Source: Ruminococcus sp. (GTDB lineage: Bacteria; Bacillota; Clostridia; Oscillospirales; Acutalibacteraceae). Taken from it: DNA of 34,245 bases. The stretch is taken from NCBI GenBank assembly GCA_017404665.1, contig JAFRBX010000026.1, forward strand, positions 1 to 34,245, read 5' to 3'. The notes under the pieces are model-generated. The model was given only the letters and a program-made list of their open reading frames with translations, was not told the origin of the DNA and made no database searches. Within the stretch, counting starts at the first letter, position 1. The number at the start of each line of letters is the position of its first letter. A program made the translations under genes and the position numbers. Below are positions 1 through 7,441 of the stretch, in pieces.

Positions 1-72
1 TCTCTTATCCTTGTTCTTCTTTCGAGCTTCTCTTATGGTTTCTAAATCATGTGCTGTAAATGTATAACTCAT
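1..72 (-). CDS. N-terminus of IS630-like transposase/HTH protein (cut by window edge)
   Basis: Only the first 24 codons are visible, starting MSYTFTAHDLETIREARKK and running off the left edge. This opening (a short lead, then an acidic/basic helix rich in R, K and E) resembles the N-terminal helix-turn-helix domain of IS630-type transposases from gut Clostridia, which bind the insertion-sequence ends. The start ATG is 19 bp downstream of a good -10 box and follows a GGTGATG ribosome-binding site. The visible part is too short to show a DDE catalytic domain, so whether the element is intact cannot be judged. It could also be a stand-alone HTH protein. Confidence 0.5.
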   Translation of the reverse strand, partial: MSYTFTAHDLETIREARKKNKDKR

Positions 73-90
73 CGTTTCATCACCGTATAC

Positions 91-119
91 ATTATACCAC
101 ATCGATTTCAGTTTTTGAA
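91..119 (-). promoter_or_regulatory. Sigma-A promoter of the IS630-like gene
   Basis: Reading leftward, TTCAAA (119-114) and TATAAT (96-91) are separated by 17 bp, 19 bp upstream of the ATG at 72. Confidence 0.6.
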
Positions 120-204
120 GCGTTTTATTGAATAATAGTATTATGCCGCGGCAATCCCACAAAGCAGCAAACCGCCTTGCCTGTTACAACCGACATATAT
201 CGAT

Positions 205-259
205 CGGGTGCGGGTGTCCCGCCCTTCACTATTCTCTATTATCTGTTATCTATATTCTA
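205..259 (-). repeat. Stop-codon-linked heptamer repeat element, copy A
   Basis: The element starts with the TAG stop of the L,D-transpeptidase gene and reads leftward. It consists of 7-bp units GAATATA, GATAACA, GATAATA, GAGAATA, then GTGAAGGGCGGG and a GCGGG-TGT-CCCGC hairpin (210-222). The core from the GTGA(A/G)GGGCGGG segment through the hairpin is almost identical to copy D at 18587-18634. It belongs to a five-copy family in this window, with the other copies at 10985, 11174, 18459 and 18587. Confidence 0.75.
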
Positions 260-1486
260 TTCCACCGTCACCGTCCTCGTGACCCTTGTCTTAAGGCTGA
301 AGCTGTCGGTCACGGTGTAGGTCAGATAGTATACGCCGGGCTTGTCGGTCAGCACCTCGCCCGCCACCTTGACGCGGTTCGTGATGTCGTTGCCGCAGAT
401 GTCGGCGGCGGTGACACCCATCTTCGCGTCAAAGTGATCTCCCTTTTTGAGTTCGGTGTCCTCTGTGCCCGAAAGCGTCGGCGATTTGCCCAGATAGGGG
501 TTGCCCTCGGTATCGTCGGTGGGGTCCCACTTTGCGTCAGTCGGAATCTTGACGGTCGCGGGCTTGCCCAGCGGGTCGGATTTTTTATCCGCGTCGATGA
601 CGTGAACGGGGGTATCGACGTCGCAATTCTTCATGATCCAGTAAACGTCGGACACCATCATGCGCACACAGCCCTGTGACGCGGGCTCGCCGAGCTTGTT
701 GAACTCGGCGGCGTCCAGCGCATCGTGCTTTGCCGTCTCATAGGGGATGCTGTGGAACAGGTACGGTCCCGAAAAGCCCGAGACGAACATGCCGTAGACG
801 TCGCCGTACAGCGGATGCCACGGTTCCTGGAAATAGATGGAAAAATCGCCCGTGATGGTGATATCGCCGCCGGAGGTGCCGCAGGAGCAGACCATTGCCC
901 TGACCGGCACGGTATAATCGCCGTTATCGTCCTTGGTATACACGGTGACGGTGTTGGTGCGGCGGTTGACGGTGATGCTGTAGATATCCCGCCTGCCCGT
1001 CGCGACGTTCTTCGCTAATATTTCTTCATTCGCCTTGATGGCGGTTGTGACCTCGTCGGGTCGCTCCGGCTCGGGGTTTTCGGCAACAGTGAACGAGCAC
1101 ACCGCCGTAAAATTCCTTGATGAAGCGGTGACCTCAGCCGTGCCGACAGCCAGCGCGTCGGCATGACCCGCCGCGTCCACGCGCACGATGTCGGGGTCGG
1201 AGGAAACGAACGAGACCTCCTTGATATCGACCGCGGAGGGCATGGTCAGCATGCAGATATCGCCGACCTTGACGTCCATCAGGACAGGCTCGCCGTCGCG
1301 CAGCTCCAGATTCACTGCGCCGTTGTCCTCGTGCTTGTTCTTCAGGTCGATGATACGCCAGACTGTCAGGGCAACAGCCGCCGCCAGCACGACGCAGAGC
1401 GCCGAGATTGCGATGATTCTTTTGGTGTTTCCTGTGCGATCATAACGGTATTTGGTGCCGTATCGCATAACTTTCATCGGTTTCAT
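257..1486 (-). CDS. L,D-transpeptidase (YkuD family), membrane-anchored, with Ig-like flanking domains
   Basis: The enzyme cross-links peptidoglycan stem peptides (3-3 links) or attaches proteins to them, acting outside the membrane. A short basic cytoplasmic tail is followed by one transmembrane helix (about residues 25-45), so the protein is a type II anchored enzyme. A bacterial Ig-like (Big_2-type) region spans about 55-130. The YkuD catalytic domain lies at about 150-310 and contains the upstream His (LFHSIP) and the signature SQGCVRM with the nucleophilic Cys. A C-terminal beta-sandwich resembling DUF5011/HYR Ig domains completes the protein. The start is taken at the ATG whose A is 8 nt downstream of the -10 box, which would give a leaderless mRNA. 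ATGs at 1492 and 1477 are alternatives, and none has a good Shine-Dalgarno site. The gene diverges from the methyltransferase gene, and its stop codon is the first triplet of repeat copy A. Confidence 0.87.
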   Translation of the reverse strand: MKPMKVMRYGTKYRYDRTGNTKRIIAISALCVVLAAAVALTVWRIIDLKNKHEDNGAVNLELRDGEPVLMDVKVGDICMLTMPSAVDIKEVSFVSSDPDIVRVDAAGHADALAVGTAEVTASSRNFTAVCSFTVAENPEPERPDEVTTAIKANEEILAKNVATGRRDIYSITVNRRTNTVTVYTKDDNGDYTVPVRAMVCSCGTSGGDITITGDFSIYFQEPWHPLYGDVYGMFVSGFSGPYLFHSIPYETAKHDALDAAEFNKLGEPASQGCVRMMVSDVYWIMKNCDVDTPVHVIDADKKSDPLGKPATVKIPTDAKWDPTDDTEGNPYLGKSPTLSGTEDTELKKGDHFDAKMGVTAADICGNDITNRVKVAGEVLTDKPGVYYLTYTVTDSFSLKTRVTRTVTVE

Positions 1487-1493
1487 GTCCATG

Positions 1494-1522
1494 ATTATAC
1501 ACGATTTCTCACAATATATCAA
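1494..1522 (-). promoter_or_regulatory. Sigma-A promoter of the L,D-transpeptidase gene (leaderless geometry)
   Basis: TTGATA (1522-1517), a 17-bp spacer and TATAAT (1499-1494). The expected transcription start falls at or next to the A of the ATG at 1486, leaving no room for a ribosome-binding site. Confidence 0.72.
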
Positions 1523-1561
1523 GTTACAGTTTTTTGTAAGCGAAATCACGCACACAAATGA

Positions 1562-1590
1562 TTGCAAAACCGACCCTGCCGTGCTACAAT
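1562..1590 (+). promoter_or_regulatory. Sigma-A promoter of the methyltransferase gene (leaderless geometry)
   Basis: TTGCAA (1562-1567), a 17-bp spacer and TACAAT (1585-1590). The start codon ATG at 1597 lies 7 nt after the -10 box, where transcription should begin. Confidence 0.7.
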
Positions 1591-1596
1591 ATCCCT

Positions 1597-2805
1597 ATGA
1601 AAGATTTTTGTATTTACGCGAAGAAATGCAATTCCTGCCAGCTGTGCAACTTAAGCTATGCGGAGCAATTGCACTATAAAGAGAATATCTGCCGCCGCTT
1701 TCCGGGCAAGCTGTGTCCTGTCGAGCCCATCACCCCCTCGCCCAAGACCGAGGGCTACCGCAATAAAGCCCAGTTCGTCTTCAGGCGTGAGGGCAAGCGC
1801 ATTGTCAGCGGTCTGTACAAATCGACGACGCGCAGCGTGATGCCCGCTGACAGATGCGCCGTTTGCTCGGACAACGCGAACGCGATCATAGCGGCGCTCT
1901 GCAAGCTTTTTCAAAGCTTCAAGGTCATGCCCTACGACCCCTACACGGGCAGAGGCTGGCTCAAAAGCGTCGTGATCCGCGAGGCTGCCGCCGCGGGAGA
2001 AAGCATGGCGGTCATCAACGGTGCGGACGCGGTCTTTCCCGCCAAGCGCACCTTTGCCGCCGCCCTGCAAAAGGCGTGTCCGACGCTCACCACCGCTGTG
2101 TGTACCGTTAATCGCGATCCAACAAAGCTGTTTACGGGCAAACAGAGCGAGATTCTGTTCGGGAAGGGCTTCATCACCGACGTGCTGTGCGGCGAACGCT
2201 TCATTCTCTCCCCCGCCTCGTTCTACCAGATCAACCATGACCAGACCGAACGGCTGTACGCGAAAGCCGTCGAATTGGCAGGACTCAGCGGCAGTGAAAT
2301 CGTCCTCGACGCCTACTGCGGCGTCGGCACGATCGGGATCATCGCTTCTCGCAGGGCAGGCTTTGTTCACGCGGTTGAGCTCAACCCCGCCGCCGTCGCC
2401 GACGCGAAGCGCAGCGCGAAGCTGAACGGCATCGAAAACATCCGCTTCACCGCCGCCGACAGCAGGGACTTCGCCAAAACGCTGGCGAAGAACGGCGCGC
2501 ATATCGACGCCGCCTTCATCGACCCGCCCCGCGCGGGCTGTACCGCGTCGTTCCTCAACGCGCTCTCGAAGCTGAAACCCGACCGCATCGTCTACATCTC
2601 CTGCAATCCCGAAACACAGGCGCGGGATATGCGGCTCCTCATAAGAATGGGCTACACGGCGCAGGTGTGCTGTCCTTTCGACATGTTCCCGCATACCAAT
2701 CATACAGAGAGTGTTGTCCTTTTACGTCGGAATAATAACGAGGACAGCGAAATATTCCAACCTAAAGAAACAACATCTGAAACCATCGTTTTATTATCTG
2801 ATTGA
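1597..2805 (+). CDS. 23S rRNA/tRNA uracil-5-methyltransferase (RlmD/TrmA/RumA family)
   Basis: This SAM-dependent enzyme makes 5-methyluridine in rRNA (U1939 or U747 type sites) or tRNA. About 402 residues, with the family order visible. An N-terminal Cys cluster (Cys residues in CIYAKKCNSCQLC plus a later NIC) fits the iron-sulphur site of RlmD-type enzymes. It is followed by the Rossmann SAM motif VLDAYCGVGTIGI, the DPPRAGC motif, and IVYISCNP with the catalytic Cys. HTNHTESVVLL marks the usual C-terminal end. No other Met lies between 1597 and the Cys cluster, and there is no Shine-Dalgarno sequence before 1597. About 25 residues follow the normal family end (from about 2730); they are encoded in AT-richer DNA that appears to belong to the neighbouring islet. 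The substrate (RlmD, RlmC or TrmA type) cannot be settled from the sequence alone. Confidence 0.9.
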   Translation: MKDFCIYAKKCNSCQLCNLSYAEQLHYKENICRRFPGKLCPVEPITPSPKTEGYRNKAQFVFRREGKRIVSGLYKSTTRSVMPADRCAVCSDNANAIIAALCKLFQSFKVMPYDPYTGRGWLKSVVIREAAAAGESMAVINGADAVFPAKRTFAAALQKACPTLTTAVCTVNRDPTKLFTGKQSEILFGKGFITDVLCGERFILSPASFYQINHDQTERLYAKAVELAGLSGSEIVLDAYCGVGTIGIIASRRAGFVHAVELNPAAVADAKRSAKLNGIENIRFTAADSRDFAKTLAKNGAHIDAAFIDPPRAGCTASFLNALSKLKPDRIVYISCNPETQARDMRLLIRMGYTAQVCCPFDMFPHTNHTESVVLLRRNNNEDSEIFQPKETTSETIVLLSD

Positions 2806-2853
2806 ATGTCAAATCTGCACCTTCTTTTTCTCATCGATTTGAAAGGAACTGTT

Positions 2854-4212
2854 ATGTCTTTCATTGTACGACTTTATCATCTGTCGCAAAAATCACGAAA
2901 GCTCATCATCAGCATCTGGTTGTCTTATCTTGCCGGTATAGGAGTGGAATATATTTCCGATGCATCCGACCTGAATGACCTGTTATTCCGGTTCATAGAT
3001 TTTTCTAAGCTGTCGGTCATTATTCTTTGGGTCGGTTTTATTCTCATCATAGCAGCATGTATATTCAGTCTATTGTTCAAGAAACTGTTCTATTCTCAGC
3101 TTCCGTCGAAGCAGTTCTATTCCTTAATGAACCGATATACCTGCCGAACTTTAGCCGAAGCGGAAACGTCCGGCTATGCATGGGGCTACAATAAAAACGT
3201 TGTAACACCTCAGAATCCGAGAGGATGGAACTCTGAAAGCGTTTTTATCGATCTTGCCGGCAGCGTGATTGATACAGAGTACGCTTTTCCCGTTAAAGAC
3301 AAGATTATGGACGGATATGACGCGGCTGCTTTCGATCGATATTACAAAAACGATCCGACAATCGCACTTATTCGTTCACGCGGCGACGACATGGAGCGTT
3401 TTGCGGTCAGCCACTATGAGCTGAACTCGAATAAGAAAAACAAAAGGTTGGAGATAAGGCTGCAAAAAACGCGCTGGTCACAGCTGCAGTTTTCTTGGGG
3501 CTACCTGAGATTATTAGACACCCGGAACAACCCGGTTTCACATCGTAATCTCAAAGAAATAGAAGCAACCTACGTCAGTGCGCTCAATCGCAGCAGACTG
3601 CTGATAAACAGCTTCTGCCTACATTTGATTCTTGTCGCAAAAAACGGAAACGCAGTTTTGTCACGAATCAGCAATGTCAAATCGAATGATTATCCGCAGA
3701 CATGGGCAGCAACAATAGGAGAACAGCTCGAAAAAGAGGATTTCTTTGATGAGGCGACAGGAAGGGCAAAGCATCATTTTGTTTTGAACTGGGTCAAGCG
3801 TGCGCTGAAAGAAGAATTTGATATTGATGAAAACGAATATAATGAATTCGGGCAGAGCGGGCAGAGCGAGCTTGAAACATATGTTGATATGGCGTCGTTA
3901 AGAGTATTAAGTCTTGATTTTGAAGGCGATATCTATAATTTTGCACTTACTTGTATTATCAAATTAAAAATCGACGCTTCTCAGCTGCTTTCCGTCAAAG
4001 GGATCAGGATCGACCGTAATGAGAACACCCTGCAGATTGAGGAATGCTCGCCCGCCGACGCCAGACGAATTCTGTTAAACTACCCGGGAAACATTCACGA
4101 CTATCATCCGTCCACCTATTTGAGACTGTTGATGTATCATTTGTATACGGAAGGCACTGCAGGTACATATAACGCGCTGATAAGGGCTGAAAAAAATAAA
4201 AAATTTCACTGA
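2854..4212 (+). CDS. Two-TM membrane protein with Nudix-like C-terminal domain, function unknown
   Basis: About 452 residues. Two hydrophobic helices (about 17-34 and 52-77) are followed by a soluble, probably cytoplasmic part. Residues about 255-380 read like a degenerate Nudix fold: a strand (LHLILVAKNG), then AATIGEQLEKED, then a helix ending KRALKEEFDI. The last segment aligns with the REuxEExGu half of a Nudix box, but with Ala for the first Glu and Asp for the Gly, so catalysis is doubtful. The start is set at the ATG with GAAAGGAAC just upstream; an ATG directly after the methyltransferase stop (2806) has no ribosome-binding site. Base composition is clearly AT-richer than the neighbours, with codons such as AAA, TTA and ATA common, which suggests horizontal acquisition. 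I do not recognise the family. Membrane-plus-Nudix designs are known among nucleotide-signalling and conflict systems, but that link is only an inference. Confidence 0.7.
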   Translation: MSFIVRLYHLSQKSRKLIISIWLSYLAGIGVEYISDASDLNDLLFRFIDFSKLSVIILWVGFILIIAACIFSLLFKKLFYSQLPSKQFYSLMNRYTCRTLAEAETSGYAWGYNKNVVTPQNPRGWNSESVFIDLAGSVIDTEYAFPVKDKIMDGYDAAAFDRYYKNDPTIALIRSRGDDMERFAVSHYELNSNKKNKRLEIRLQKTRWSQLQFSWGYLRLLDTRNNPVSHRNLKEIEATYVSALNRSRLLINSFCLHLILVAKNGNAVLSRISNVKSNDYPQTWAATIGEQLEKEDFFDEATGRAKHHFVLNWVKRALKEEFDIDENEYNEFGQSGQSELETYVDMASLRVLSLDFEGDIYNFALTCIIKLKIDASQLLSVKGIRIDRNENTLQIEECSPADARRILLNYPGNIHDYHPSTYLRLLMYHLYTEGTAGTYNALIRAEKNKKFH

Positions 4213-4390
4213 AGGCTGAACGACAAGGAGTTTCAGCATACAGATCACGGTCATCTGCATCGCAGAGAAAAAAGCTTCATCTATCGGCTCAGTCAGACCG
4301 CGGAAATAACGGTTCATTTTTCGTGCACCGCAGACTGAAAATTTCTCAGCACAAAAACCGTAATAAATTGCAAAAACGTCGCCCCGGGAA

Positions 4391-4419
4391 TTGTATTCCC
4401 GCGTCCGATATGTTATACT
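4391..4419 (+). promoter_or_regulatory. Sigma-A promoter of the RpiB-family gene
   Basis: TTGTAT (4391-4396), a 17-bp spacer and TATACT (4414-4419), 32 bp before the start codon. The 240 bp between the membrane-protein stop (4212) and the RpiB start otherwise hold no gene I can support, only a weak GCTGAA/TTCAGC hairpin right after the stop. Confidence 0.6.
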
Positions 4420-4451
4420 GTAACTACAATATTAAAAAGGGGGCTGATTCT

Positions 4452-4913
4452 ATGAAAATCGCTATGGCAAACGACCACGCCGGTACATCTATGAAGTATG
4501 AGATCAAGGCATATCTGGAAGCGCAGGGACACACGGTAACAGACTTCGGCACCTATGACGAAGGCTCCTGCGACCTTTCGGACTTTGTCCTTCCCGCCGC
4601 TTTGGCGGTCGCGAAGGGCGAGTGTGACAGAGGCATCTTTGTCGACGGAGTCGGCTACGGCAGCGCCATGATTGCCAACAAAGTGAGCGGCATCTACGCC
4701 TGCGTCTGTCAGGATCCTTTCTGCGCCCAACTGGCGCGCGAGCACAACAACTCCAACGTCCTGTGTCTGGGCGCGAAGATTATCGGCGGCATGATTGCGA
4801 TGGAGATCGTCAAAACCTTTATGAAAACGCAGCCGCTGACCGCCGATAAGTACGTGCGCCGTGTGAAAAAGGTACAAAAGATCAACGACGAGCACTGCGT
4901 GCCGGTCAAGTAA
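4452..4913 (+). CDS. RpiB/LacA/LacB-family sugar-phosphate isomerase with atypical active site
   Basis: Members interconvert aldose and ketose phosphates, for example ribose-5-P and ribulose-5-P. The 153 residues match the family length. ANDHAG (6-11) is the conserved N-terminal phosphate/substrate loop, ANKVSGI follows the active-site loop, and REHNNSNVLCLG carries the conserved His and Asn. The loop that in E. coli-type RpiB reads CGTGIG with the catalytic Cys reads DGVGYG here, so Asp65 stands at the Cys position and Val replaces the Thr. Mycobacterial RpiB also lacks the Cys and uses a Glu located elsewhere, so another general base is possible. The start is set by AAAAAGGGGG upstream of the ATG; the longer upstream open frame has no support. 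The gene appears monocistronic, with its own promoter and terminator. The true substrate is uncertain. Confidence 0.85.
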   Translation: MKIAMANDHAGTSMKYEIKAYLEAQGHTVTDFGTYDEGSCDLSDFVLPAALAVAKGECDRGIFVDGVGYGSAMIANKVSGIYACVCQDPFCAQLAREHNNSNVLCLGAKIIGGMIAMEIVKTFMKTQPLTADKYVRRVKKVQKINDEHCVPVK

Positions 4914-4966
4914 TCACCTAATCACTGTATGTAAATCTAATCTAAATTAACAGTAAGTAAAAAAAT

Positions 4967-4997
4967 ACGCGAGGTTTGCCGCCTCGCGTGTTCTTTT
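4967..4997. terminator. Bidirectional rho-independent terminator between convergent genes
   Basis: The stem ACGCGAGG / CCTCGCGT (4967-4974 / 4982-4989) is followed on the plus strand by a T-rich tract. On the minus strand it is followed by the T-run complementary to the A-run at 4958-4965. It serves both the RpiB gene and the beta-helix gene. Confidence 0.85.
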
Positions 4998-5016
4998 ATT
5001 CTTTACGGTTTACTGA

Positions 5017-7257
5017 TCAAAACGCTTCACCGATCTTGTACGGGGTGCTGATATTCGCCAGATAGCACTGGATATAGGTAACGTCGAGTATCGTCAGATA
5101 ATCGTCGCTGTCCACATCCGCATGGGAGAGCGTCACCAAGGAATACGGAACATCCATACCGGCGCCGACACGCTGTATCAAAGCCGTGTCAATGGAATCG
5201 ACAACACCGCTGCCGTCGGCGTCGCCGAGAATCAGCACCGGAGCGGCAGGCTCCGCCGTCAGCTGTTTTGCAGCTCCGTCGCCTTCGACCGTAACGGGAT
5301 ATTGCTTCGTCACGCCGTTGTCGGACTTAACCGTAATCGTCGCCTTGCCTTCTCCGACGCCGTAGATCATACCGGTGTCGAAGGCGAGCACAACGCTTTC
5401 ATCGGAGCTCGAATAGGTGAACGAAGTCAGCGCGTTGGTGGGGCGCACATCGGGCGTGATTTTGAAGCTCCTGCCCACACCCAGCGTCGCGCCCTTGCGC
5501 GGGGTCTCATAGTACCACGGGATATGGAAGCTTGTCAGCGAAGCGCCCGACGTGTAGTTCGACTTGACGGTGCTGCCGCCGTAGGAGTTGGAGCCGGAGC
5601 AATTCACAGTCGTGTTGCTCTCCACCAGCGACGCCTTGCTGTTGGAGGTGATCCAGATGCCGTTCTGACTGCAGTCGCGGATGCGGTTCCACTTCACCTC
5701 GCTCGCGGTGGAGTTATCCGCCATGAACAAGCCGATGTTCTTCGTGCCGACGATATCGTTATCATAGATATTGGTGAATTTCATCGTATACGCGCCGATG
5801 CCGTACTTGCCGCAGTATTCGATGCGGTTGTACTTCACCGTGCCGACGCTGCCGCCGTTGGTGCCGTCGAGCTGGATACCGTTGACCTCGGCGCCGAGAA
5901 TATAATTATAGCTGACGTCGGACGCCGTCACATTGCTGCGCAGGACGATGCCGTAGTAATTGTCTTTGTGAACGGTATTCTTCGTGCAGATGATGCTGTT
6001 GTCGATGATCTTGACGCCGCGTGCATCCTCGACACGGATGCCGTTGCCGCGAACATCAATGTAGTTGTCGTGGATCTTCACGCCGTCGATATAGTAGTCG
6101 CCCGCGGGCAGTCCGCCGCTCTCGTCGTTGCCGTCAACAGGCATTTTCGACGTCAGCTTTTCACCCAGCACCGCGATGCCCTGACTGGAGTAGGATGCGT
6201 ATTTATCATCGGTCGAGCCGATGTTGATCAGGACGTTCTCGTGGATCTCGATGTTAGCCTTCGGCGGCGTTTGGTAGCTGTCGGACGCATGGCTCTGCGT
6301 GCCGCCCTTTGCCGCGAGCTTGCTTGAAAGATAGGTACATCCGCCGGGCTCCGCATAGATCGTGATGCCGCGCGGCGCGTTCACGATCACGTTGCCGTAG
6401 ATATCAACGTTTGTCCAGTTCATGCCCTGTATCGCGATACTGCTCATATCGGTAAAGCTGTTATTGCGGATAGTGATCTTGTCATGCGGACGGTTGTGCA
6501 CCGCCGTGTGCGAGCCGATCGCGCGGGGCATGTTCTCAAACGCGCAGTACTCGATCAGCACGTTGCTGACAGGCAGATCCTCACACCTGCCGTTGGTGAT
6601 ATGGAACGGATGGAGTACGTCGAGCTGGATCGCCTCATAGCCGTAGTTACCGGGCGTGAGGAGCTGATCCTTGAAGGTGCAGCCGCGGATCGTCAGCCCG
6701 TCTACGCCCGCGAACTCGGTCATATGCCCTTCCTTTTCGTTGAGCAGGGTAACGCCGATCATCGAAAAATTCTTCGTATGAAATGCCTTGATGATCGTAT
6801 TCTCGCCCATATTGCCGTCAAAGGTGCCGCCGAGCACACGGACATTCTCATAGGCATAGCCGGTCACACCGGTGTTCTCGCCGTCCTCGTCGCCGACGCG
6901 CAGCATATTGCCCGCTCCGGCTCCCGCACGCTTCAGGGTGACGCCGGAAAGCGCGAGCGTCGTGTTGCTGTAGACGCGCAGCACATAGCTCAGATCATAG
7001 CTGCCCTCGGGCGCGACCACTGTATACGGATCATCAGCAGTCGCGTTGTCCCGCGCCTCATACAATGCGGACTGTACCGCCGCATAAAAGCCGCGGCTTG
7101 AAACCGCTGCTTCACTGACATAGATGAAGCCGGGCTCCGCCTGATCAGGGGTCGCTGCTTCATCCTCTGTAGCCGCCGCTCCCGCGTACACCGCCGCCGA
7201 GAACAGCAGTGACAGCACAAGCAACAGCGACAAACAGCTTTTCATCCATAATTTCAT
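5017..7257 (-). CDS. Secreted right-handed beta-helix protein with Ig-like domain and type I dockerin
   Basis: About 746 residues. A signal peptide (KLWMKSC, then a Leu/Ser-rich core ending near AYAGA) exports it. Residues about 50-580 are parallel beta-helix repeats of the pectate-lyase/PbH1 type, with recurring short strands such as VLIEYCAFENM, IEIHENVLIN and VKIHDNYIDVRGNGI. This fold is typical of polysaccharide lyases and glycosidases. A Big_2-like Ig domain follows (about 595-665; FTYSSSDESVV). The C-terminus (about 675-746) is a type I dockerin with two calcium-loop repeats, DADGSGVVDSIDTALIQR and DVDSDDYLTILDVTYIQCYL. Such a dockerin should bind a cohesin on a scaffoldin or cell-surface anchor, none of which is in the window. 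Catalytic residues cannot be assigned, so the substrate is unknown. The start is the ATG preceded by GAGGCGATTCG; the longer frame upstream lacks a ribosome-binding site. Confidence 0.85.
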   Translation of the reverse strand: MKLWMKSCLSLLLVLSLLFSAAVYAGAAATEDEAATPDQAEPGFIYVSEAAVSSRGFYAAVQSALYEARDNATADDPYTVVAPEGSYDLSYVLRVYSNTTLALSGVTLKRAGAGAGNMLRVGDEDGENTGVTGYAYENVRVLGGTFDGNMGENTIIKAFHTKNFSMIGVTLLNEKEGHMTEFAGVDGLTIRGCTFKDQLLTPGNYGYEAIQLDVLHPFHITNGRCEDLPVSNVLIEYCAFENMPRAIGSHTAVHNRPHDKITIRNNSFTDMSSIAIQGMNWTNVDIYGNVIVNAPRGITIYAEPGGCTYLSSKLAAKGGTQSHASDSYQTPPKANIEIHENVLINIGSTDDKYASYSSQGIAVLGEKLTSKMPVDGNDESGGLPAGDYYIDGVKIHDNYIDVRGNGIRVEDARGVKIIDNSIICTKNTVHKDNYYGIVLRSNVTASDVSYNYILGAEVNGIQLDGTNGGSVGTVKYNRIEYCGKYGIGAYTMKFTNIYDNDIVGTKNIGLFMADNSTASEVKWNRIRDCSQNGIWITSNSKASLVESNTTVNCSGSNSYGGSTVKSNYTSGASLTSFHIPWYYETPRKGATLGVGRSFKITPDVRPTNALTSFTYSSSDESVVLAFDTGMIYGVGEGKATITVKSDNGVTKQYPVTVEGDGAAKQLTAEPAAPVLILGDADGSGVVDSIDTALIQRVGAGMDVPYSLVTLSHADVDSDDYLTILDVTYIQCYLANISTPYKIGEAF

Positions 7258-7285
7258 CGAATCGCCTCTTTTCCGTTTTGATAAT

Positions 7286-7314
7286 AATTTACAACAATTG
7301 CAGATAAAAGTCAA
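7286..7314 (-). promoter_or_regulatory. Promoter of the beta-helix dockerin gene
   Basis: TTGACT (7314-7309), a 17-bp spacer and TAAATT (7291-7286), about 29 bp before the chosen start at 7257. Its position just upstream of 7257 supports that start over the longer open frame. Confidence 0.55.
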
Positions 7315-7357
7315 CCAAATCAGGTACAGAGAAATCTTTACATTCTTGTAAGAGAGA

Positions 7358-7386
7358 TTGTAAAAGCAGTTATTCTGTGATAAACT
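7358..7386 (+). promoter_or_regulatory. Promoter of the NlpC/P60-FN3 gene
   Basis: TTGTAA (7358-7363), a 17-bp spacer and TAAACT (7381-7386), 55 bp upstream of the ATG. It diverges from the beta-helix gene promoter. Confidence 0.5.
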
Positions 7387-7441
7387 GTGAAGGGTATTAT
7401 CGGCTTGCTAAGCGAAACCGTATCATGAGGAAGTGAACAAC

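Noticed and set aside
1651-2703. 350-codon open frame antisense to the methyltransferase gene
   Set aside because: Arg/Gly/Val-rich translation with no family match, no ribosome-binding site, and it mirrors a clear conserved gene. It is a by-product of codon bias.
4075-4317. 80-codon minus-strand frame at the end of the Nudix-like gene
   Set aside because: No ribosome-binding site, no recognisable product, and mostly antisense to the gene on the plus strand.
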